Source of the DNA: a virus
DNA: 21,570 nt
Virus record (IMG/VR): IMGVR_UViG_3300030328_003240
Location: 1-21,570 of that record
Direction: 5' to 3' (one strand)
The notes under the pieces are model-generated. The model was not told where the DNA came from and did no database searches. It saw only the letters and a program-made list of their open reading frames with translations. Both the position numbers and the translations under genes were made by a program. The stretch's first letter is position 1. Every line of letters starts with the position of its first letter. Positions 17,120-21,570 of this stretch are shown here, one piece after another.

Positions 17120-18891
17120 AAAATTTAGACATAAAAAATTATCAAGAGATAGTTGATAATGCTGTACAGCTAGTTTCAGGCAAGCCTACAAAAGTAAGGC
17201 AAATGCAGAAAGCTAGAATTAAAGCCATTATGAATGGTGGTGCTGATGGTATAAAAGCATTACTTGGAAATAAGATGGAAACTTCAGATGCTGATTTATT
17301 ACCAGCTCCTAATATGCTTCAATCAGGTATTGATAGACTCGCACAGAAAATATCGGGTATACCTCAAGTTAGAGTAGATATAAATAATTTCAATACTTCA
17401 GACAGGTCAAAAATCAGAGCAGAGAAGCTAGAACGTATTATTACATCTTATGATGAAAAACAAAATTTAACTTTACAATTAGGACAAGCAGCTAGATGGT
17501 TGCCTGGTTATGGATACTGTGCTTGGATTATAACAACTAAGACTGACAAAAATGGTTATGTATATCCTTGTGCAGAATTAAGAGACCCATATGATACCTT
17601 CCCTGGAAACTATGGACCTGACCAACAACCAAGAGAGTTAGCTGTTTTAAGAAGAGTACCTAGATATAAATTAGCTCAGATATATCCTGAATATGCAAAA
17701 GATATATTAAATCCAGATGAAGATGAATCTTCAGGAAATCAACATTATACAAATAATATAGGTGTCAACATTGATACTGGTAGTGGAAAGAATTGGGAAG
17801 ATAATACTGGTCAAGGAGTAAGGGTAGTTGAATATTATGACCAAGGCGGTACTTATGTAGTATTCCCTGAAAAGAAAATTATCTTAGATTTTATTCCTAA
17901 TTATTTAAGTACACCTCCTTTTGTATTTATGAAGAGACTTTCTTTTGATGAACTCAAAGGTCAGTATGACCATGTTATAGGTTTGATGGGAATGATGGCA
18001 AAGATTAATATCATGTCAGCAATAGCTATGGAAGATTCAGTATTTACTGAAACTAATATATCTGGTGAACTTGAATCAGGACAATATAGAAAAGGTAGAT
18101 TTGCAATTAACTATCTTGCTCCTGGTACTCAGGTATCTAAACCACAGAACAATATTCCTTATCAATTATTTCAACAAGTAGATAGATTAGAAAGACAACT
18201 TAGATTAGTTGGTGGTTATCCAGTAACTGATGACGCTCAAGCTCCTTCTAGTTGGACTACTGGTGCTGGAGTTCAAGAATTAAATGCATCTATGTCGTTA
18301 ATGATAAATGAATATAGAGAAGTAATTAAACATGGTCTAATTGAAATGGACGAAAAAAGATTAGAGCTTGATGAATTATTAAGTATTCAAACAGAGATAA
18401 TGAGTAAACCAATGGCAGGATTTATTAATGGTTCTGCTTTCTCAGAGAATTATAAACCATTATCTGATATTGGTGGTGACTACAGAACAAGACGTGTATA
18501 TGGTGTTATGGCTGGTTTTGATGAACCACAAAAGATTGTTACTGGTTTGCAATTACTACAAGCAGGTGTTATAGACGTAGAGACCTTACAAGATAATATT
18601 GATGGTCTTGATAATATAGCTAAAGTACAAGAACGTATAAGAAAGAACAAAGCAGAAAATGTTTTATTTGAATCTGTACTTGCTAGAAGTGCTGAAGGAG
18701 ACCCTGCAGCAACTATGGCTGTTATAGCTATATATGAATATCCAAACGATATGACAGAAATATTAAAACAATTTTATACACCAGAAGAACCACAAATGAC
18801 TCCTGAACAAGAAGCGATGATTCAACAACAAATGGCAGCACAAGCTCCAGTAGGACCACCGCCTTCAATAGCTCAGGCATTAGGAGGATAA
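17110..18891 (+). CDS. Portal protein
   Basis: A 593-residue protein directly after the terminase. Sequence features of phage portals are present: MLQSGIDRLAQKISGIPQVR (about 74-93) near the N-terminus, LQLGQAARWLPGYGYCAWII, ELRDPYDTFPGNYG, a central FDELKGQYDHVIGLMGMMAK segment and a helical crown-like C-terminus with MTPEQEAMIQQQMAAQAP. It forms the dodecameric ring through which DNA enters and leaves the capsid. The ATG overlaps the terminase stop; the stop overlaps the next start by TAATG. Gene order and sequence make the call firm; the exact portal subfamily is not assigned. Confidence 0.88.
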   Translation: MGIENLDIKNYQEIVDNAVQLVSGKPTKVRQMQKARIKAIMNGGADGIKALLGNKMETSDADLLPAPNMLQSGIDRLAQKISGIPQVRVDINNFNTSDRSKIRAEKLERIITSYDEKQNLTLQLGQAARWLPGYGYCAWIITTKTDKNGYVYPCAELRDPYDTFPGNYGPDQQPRELAVLRRVPRYKLAQIYPEYAKDILNPDEDESSGNQHYTNNIGVNIDTGSGKNWEDNTGQGVRVVEYYDQGGTYVVFPEKKIILDFIPNYLSTPPFVFMKRLSFDELKGQYDHVIGLMGMMAKINIMSAIAMEDSVFTETNISGELESGQYRKGRFAINYLAPGTQVSKPQNNIPYQLFQQVDRLERQLRLVGGYPVTDDAQAPSSWTTGAGVQELNASMSLMINEYREVIKHGLIEMDEKRLELDELLSIQTEIMSKPMAGFINGSAFSENYKPLSDIGGDYRTRRVYGVMAGFDEPQKIVTGLQLLQAGVIDVETLQDNIDGLDNIAKVQERIRKNKAENVLFESVLARSAEGDPAATMAVIAIYEYPNDMTEILKQFYTPEEPQMTPEQEAMIQQQMAAQAPVGPPPSIAQALGG

Positions 18892-19085
18892 TGGAAGAAG
18901 ATATAAATCACGAGTTCTGGGATATTATGACTGAAGAATTTGGTGACATAGGAAATATAGAGTTTACAGATGAAGAAGTTATAGATATGAACTCAATATT
19001 AAGTGTGTTTAAAGTTGTTCCAATTAAACCTGGAATATTTGTATTAATAAGCGAGGATAGATATTATGGCGAAGAAACGTTCTAA
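18891..19085 (+). CDS. 64-aa acidic hypothetical protein
   Basis: A small, very acidic protein (MEEDINHEFWDIMTEEFGDI...) with a β-like second half (FKVVPIKPGIFVLISEDRYY). Strong AGGAGG precedes the ATG, which is coupled to the portal stop. Its end overlaps the next gene by 20 bases. No family recognised; it may be a small virion or assembly factor. Confidence 0.7.
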   Translation: MEEDINHEFWDIMTEEFGDIGNIEFTDEEVIDMNSILSVFKVVPIKPGIFVLISEDRYYGEETF

Positions 19086-19455
19086 TAGAGGTGGCTATAG
19101 GAAACCAAGTAAACCTGCAGCTGTAAGTGGACCTGGTTCACTAAGTAAAAGAACAGATGGAAAACAACCAGTTGTAAGAATGCCTGATGTTGCACATGGA
19201 GAGCAAAAAGCTTTAACAGAACAACAACAAGCAGCTCCACTTGGTGGCGCTCCAAATCCAGCAGCTAGTCAAGCCGCAAATATATTTGCTCCTACTAATA
19301 GACCTGGAGAACCATTAACAGAAGGCGCTCCAATAGGTCCAGGTAGAGGTAGTGTTAATCAATTACAAAATGATAAGAATGTTTTACTACAAGCAATGTA
19401 TGCAATTAATCCACATCCACTAATAGCTGAGTTAATTAATACAGATAGTCAATAA
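19066..19455 (+). CDS. Basic Gly/Pro/Gln-rich protein after portal (actinophage type)
   Basis: A 129-residue protein with the N-terminal pattern MAKKRSNRGGYRKPSKPAAV, then SGPGSLSKRTDG, a low-complexity Ala/Pro/Gln-rich centre (TEQQQAAPLGGAPNPAASQA) and a helical C-terminus (NVLLQAMYAINPHPLIAELI). From memory this N-terminal pattern recurs in small proteins next to the portal in actinobacterial phages; I could not check this. It probably belongs to the virion or its assembly; function unknown. Confidence 0.7.
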   Translation: MAKKRSNRGGYRKPSKPAAVSGPGSLSKRTDGKQPVVRMPDVAHGEQKALTEQQQAAPLGGAPNPAASQAANIFAPTNRPGEPLTEGAPIGPGRGSVNQLQNDKNVLLQAMYAINPHPLIAELINTDSQ

Positions 19456-19457
19456 TA

Positions 19458-21570
19458 ATGTGGATAGAAGACCCAGCTCAAGAAGCAAGGATGATGCATT
19501 ATATTGCATCGAATCAACAAAAATTTGATACTGCAAAAAAAGCAGTAAATGAAAATCCTTGGTGGATTGATAACGTAATAGATATAACTAGAAAATATCC
19601 AAACTTAAGTAAAACAATAGTTGGTACATTAGCAATGACATTACCTGCTGGTGGTAGAGTTGCTGCTGAAAAAGCAATTGCAGAGATTGCTGATTCTTAT
19701 TCAGTAAAACAATTAAAAGGTAATGACTCAAACTTACCTACAGACTATGATTCTCCAACAACTGCACAAGAAGATGCAGATTGGAATAAAGCTAAAGAAG
19801 TAATTAATAATCCAGATAATGCTAAGTATCGTAGAAAAACAAATCCTTCAGGAATATTTAGAGGACAAATTTATAACAGACTTCCTTCACAAGTAAGTAA
19901 ATATTTAGCAGCACCAGATGACATGAGAATGGGAAGCTGGAAAGGTCAAGATAGTGGAGCTAATGCATGGGCTAACTTTTTTACTGCTGGTCTAGCGCCA
20001 GGTGGTGCCAAACCATTTGCTGTCCAATATGGTGTATGGGGATTGTTAGCTTGGGAAGGTATGGGAGAAGCTGTAAGAAAAACAGCTAGAGTTTGGAAAT
20101 ATACTCAAGCATTAAATTTATATGATAGATATCTAGAAGAAGGGTTTACTAGAGAACAAGCACAACAAAGTATAAATATGCATGTAATGAATGCTGATAT
20201 ACCAAACATAGGTACTGATAAAGGTTTAGTAGGAGAATTAGATGAGTGGATTAAGATGTGGGATACAGCATGGGAAATGGGTGGAGAAAATCAATTTCAT
20301 GCTGCAGCAAGTGCTGCATTTAGTGGAGAAGCAGTAAACTTTGATAGAAATAGAAAATTTTTATTTGAAAGTATAGCTGCTGAAGAGTCTCCTGAATATG
20401 AGAGATTAAGAATTATGGGTTATACAGAGAAAGAAGCAGCAGATATATTTTATAAAAAGATGGGTAAACCTATTAAGTTTGATGCTTATACAGGGACATT
20501 AAATTATACATCTGTATTAAATCCAAATAAGATTTTATTTTACGCAGGTAGAGATAATAATTTTAGGTCTGATAAAGTTTTAGAACTATGGGAAACTAAA
20601 GCTAATGACCAAATGTATATTCATGGTCAAGCTATCCCAGGTACATCTCTTTTTACTGATACATTAGGTTGGGGAAAGAATATGAAAAAAGCTCAACCTA
20701 GATTGTTACCTTATTCTGCAGGAAGAGTTATGGCATCAGAAGTCTTTGAACCTGGAACAAAAAGATACAATGTTTTATCAGGCTTAATAGATGGTGGAGT
20801 TAACTTAGCTTCTGAATTAGGTGTAGGTGCAATTAAAAAATTCTTTACTACTCCAGCAAAGATGGCTACTAAAATTACAAAGTTTACTGATGAAGATATT
20901 GCTGGAAGAATTAAATGGATGAATGATTACTGGGGTAAAGGTCCACAATTATTTAAATCAGTTAATAGTTATAAAAAAGAATTAGCTGCTGAAGGTACAA
21001 AATTACTTGCTAAAGGTTATGCAATAGGAGATGATGCATTAATTCAACAAGGTAAAGCAATGAAGAAAGAAGCTTTAGTAGATGCAAGTGACATTAGAAC
21101 AAGACTTAAAGTAGCTCAACAACTTAAGAGAGAACAGTTCTTTATGAAAGGTGCAACTAGAAGTTCTATATTAAAAAATGATGCTAGAAGTTTAATAGAT
21201 TCTCCTTGGGGTAGAAAAATTGTAGATGGTATAGCAGAAATTCCTAAAGATGAATTACTTGCAAGATTACAAGGAACTCCTGGTTTGAATATTTTATTTG
21301 AAATGGAGGACGGATATAAATTTTCTAAAATGTTTATAGATGCAAGTGGTAATGCAAATAAAATAAGAAAAATTCTTCTTGAGGCATTAGAACTGGGAGT
21401 TATAGATAGTTTACCTGGAAAACAATCAGCCGTAATTAATACAATACTTAGAGGTGTTTCAGCTAAAGGTAAAGAACTTACTAAATCAGGAAAACTTGGT
21501 GGCAGAGCTTTATCCGCTTTAGGAAAAGAAGATGCTGCATATAGAAGTTTAGGAAGTTATTTAGGTGGTG
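19458..21570 (+). CDS. Large virion-associated protein (partial, C-terminus beyond window)
   Basis: An ATG at 19458, two bases after the previous stop, opens a frame that stays open for 704 codons to the right edge. It begins MWIEDPAQEARMMHYIASNQ and continues through Ala/Gly-rich, mostly helical sequence (TIVGTLAMTLPAGGRVAAEK, AKPFAVQYGVWGLLAWEGMG, a long Lys-rich helical region, and SAKGKELTKSGKLGGRALSA). No enzymatic motif is evident. Size, position after the portal and composition fit a large structural or DNA-ejection protein; a tape-measure-like role is less likely this close to the portal. Family not recognised. Confidence 0.8.
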   Translation, partial: MWIEDPAQEARMMHYIASNQQKFDTAKKAVNENPWWIDNVIDITRKYPNLSKTIVGTLAMTLPAGGRVAAEKAIAEIADSYSVKQLKGNDSNLPTDYDSPTTAQEDADWNKAKEVINNPDNAKYRRKTNPSGIFRGQIYNRLPSQVSKYLAAPDDMRMGSWKGQDSGANAWANFFTAGLAPGGAKPFAVQYGVWGLLAWEGMGEAVRKTARVWKYTQALNLYDRYLEEGFTREQAQQSINMHVMNADIPNIGTDKGLVGELDEWIKMWDTAWEMGGENQFHAAASAAFSGEAVNFDRNRKFLFESIAAEESPEYERLRIMGYTEKEAADIFYKKMGKPIKFDAYTGTLNYTSVLNPNKILFYAGRDNNFRSDKVLELWETKANDQMYIHGQAIPGTSLFTDTLGWGKNMKKAQPRLLPYSAGRVMASEVFEPGTKRYNVLSGLIDGGVNLASELGVGAIKKFFTTPAKMATKITKFTDEDIAGRIKWMNDYWGKGPQLFKSVNSYKKELAAEGTKLLAKGYAIGDDALIQQGKAMKKEALVDASDIRTRLKVAQQLKREQFFMKGATRSSILKNDARSLIDSPWGRKIVDGIAEIPKDELLARLQGTPGLNILFEMEDGYKFSKMFIDASGNANKIRKILLEALELGVIDSLPGKQSAVINTILRGVSAKGKELTKSGKLGGRALSALGKEDAAYRSLGSYLGG

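Noticed and set aside
1-21570. Prophage or host chromosome context
   Set aside because: No integrase, excisionase, attachment-like repeat or host gene is seen; but the window does not cover the whole genome, so a temperate lifestyle is not excluded.

Overview
The window is an AT-rich stretch of a tailed double-stranded DNA phage genome. It holds a terminase, a portal, a holin, lysis enzymes and a phage-type single-strand annealing protein, and no cellular housekeeping gene. Three clues point to an actinobacterial host, perhaps a low-GC aquatic lineage: an r1t-type holin, a basic Gly/Pro-rich protein after the portal of a type I associate with actinophages, and a consensus -10 box six bases before an ATG, which implies a leaderless mRNA. 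The host is an inference. I see no integrase, DNA polymerase, helicase, tRNA gene or CRISPR array.

Layout. Positions 1-2117 (+) are the end of a late operon: a partial gene, a small two-helix membrane protein, a DUF5675 protein, the r1t-like holin, two unrecognised basic proteins and very small basic ORFs. It converges with a long leftward operon (14507 down to 2177, minus strand) of about 32 mostly small, tightly packed genes. The recognisable ones are a MoxR-type AAA+ ATPase with a VWA/HExxH partner, a calcineurin-like phosphoesterase, a Rad52/Sak-like annealing protein, a possible nuclease, a winged-helix protein, an exported lysozyme-like transglycosylase and several CxxC/CxxC mini-proteins. 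Positions 14619-15208 form a divergent control region. From 15209 rightward (+) lie the packaging and virion genes: a large terminase with an N-terminal zinc/HTH extension, the portal, two small proteins and a large partial protein. The 15209-21570 genes and the 1-2117 genes are probably two ends of one late transcription unit on the complete genome.

The most unusual feature is in the spacers of the leftward operon. Almost every non-overlapping spacer holds a substantial inverted repeat, often starting at the stop codon of the upstream gene and ending just before the next ribosome binding site. Several belong to recurrent families inside the window. Type I has a CTCTAC core (three copies). 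Type II has AAGCGCC/GGCGCTT arms with the stop codon in the outer arm (four copies). A third family shares terminal repeats around unrelated interiors (two copies). In some cases the stems change sequence between copies while staying paired, the signature of selected structure. Two other spacers (6847-6996 and 10203-10308) fold on paper into multi-helix junctions with a GCAA tetraloop on the minus strand. This system of intercistronic structured elements is the best candidate for something undescribed.

At least a dozen probable genes of 18-55 codons lie among the larger ones, many joined by TAATG or ATGA overlaps. I located them by reading the spacers directly.
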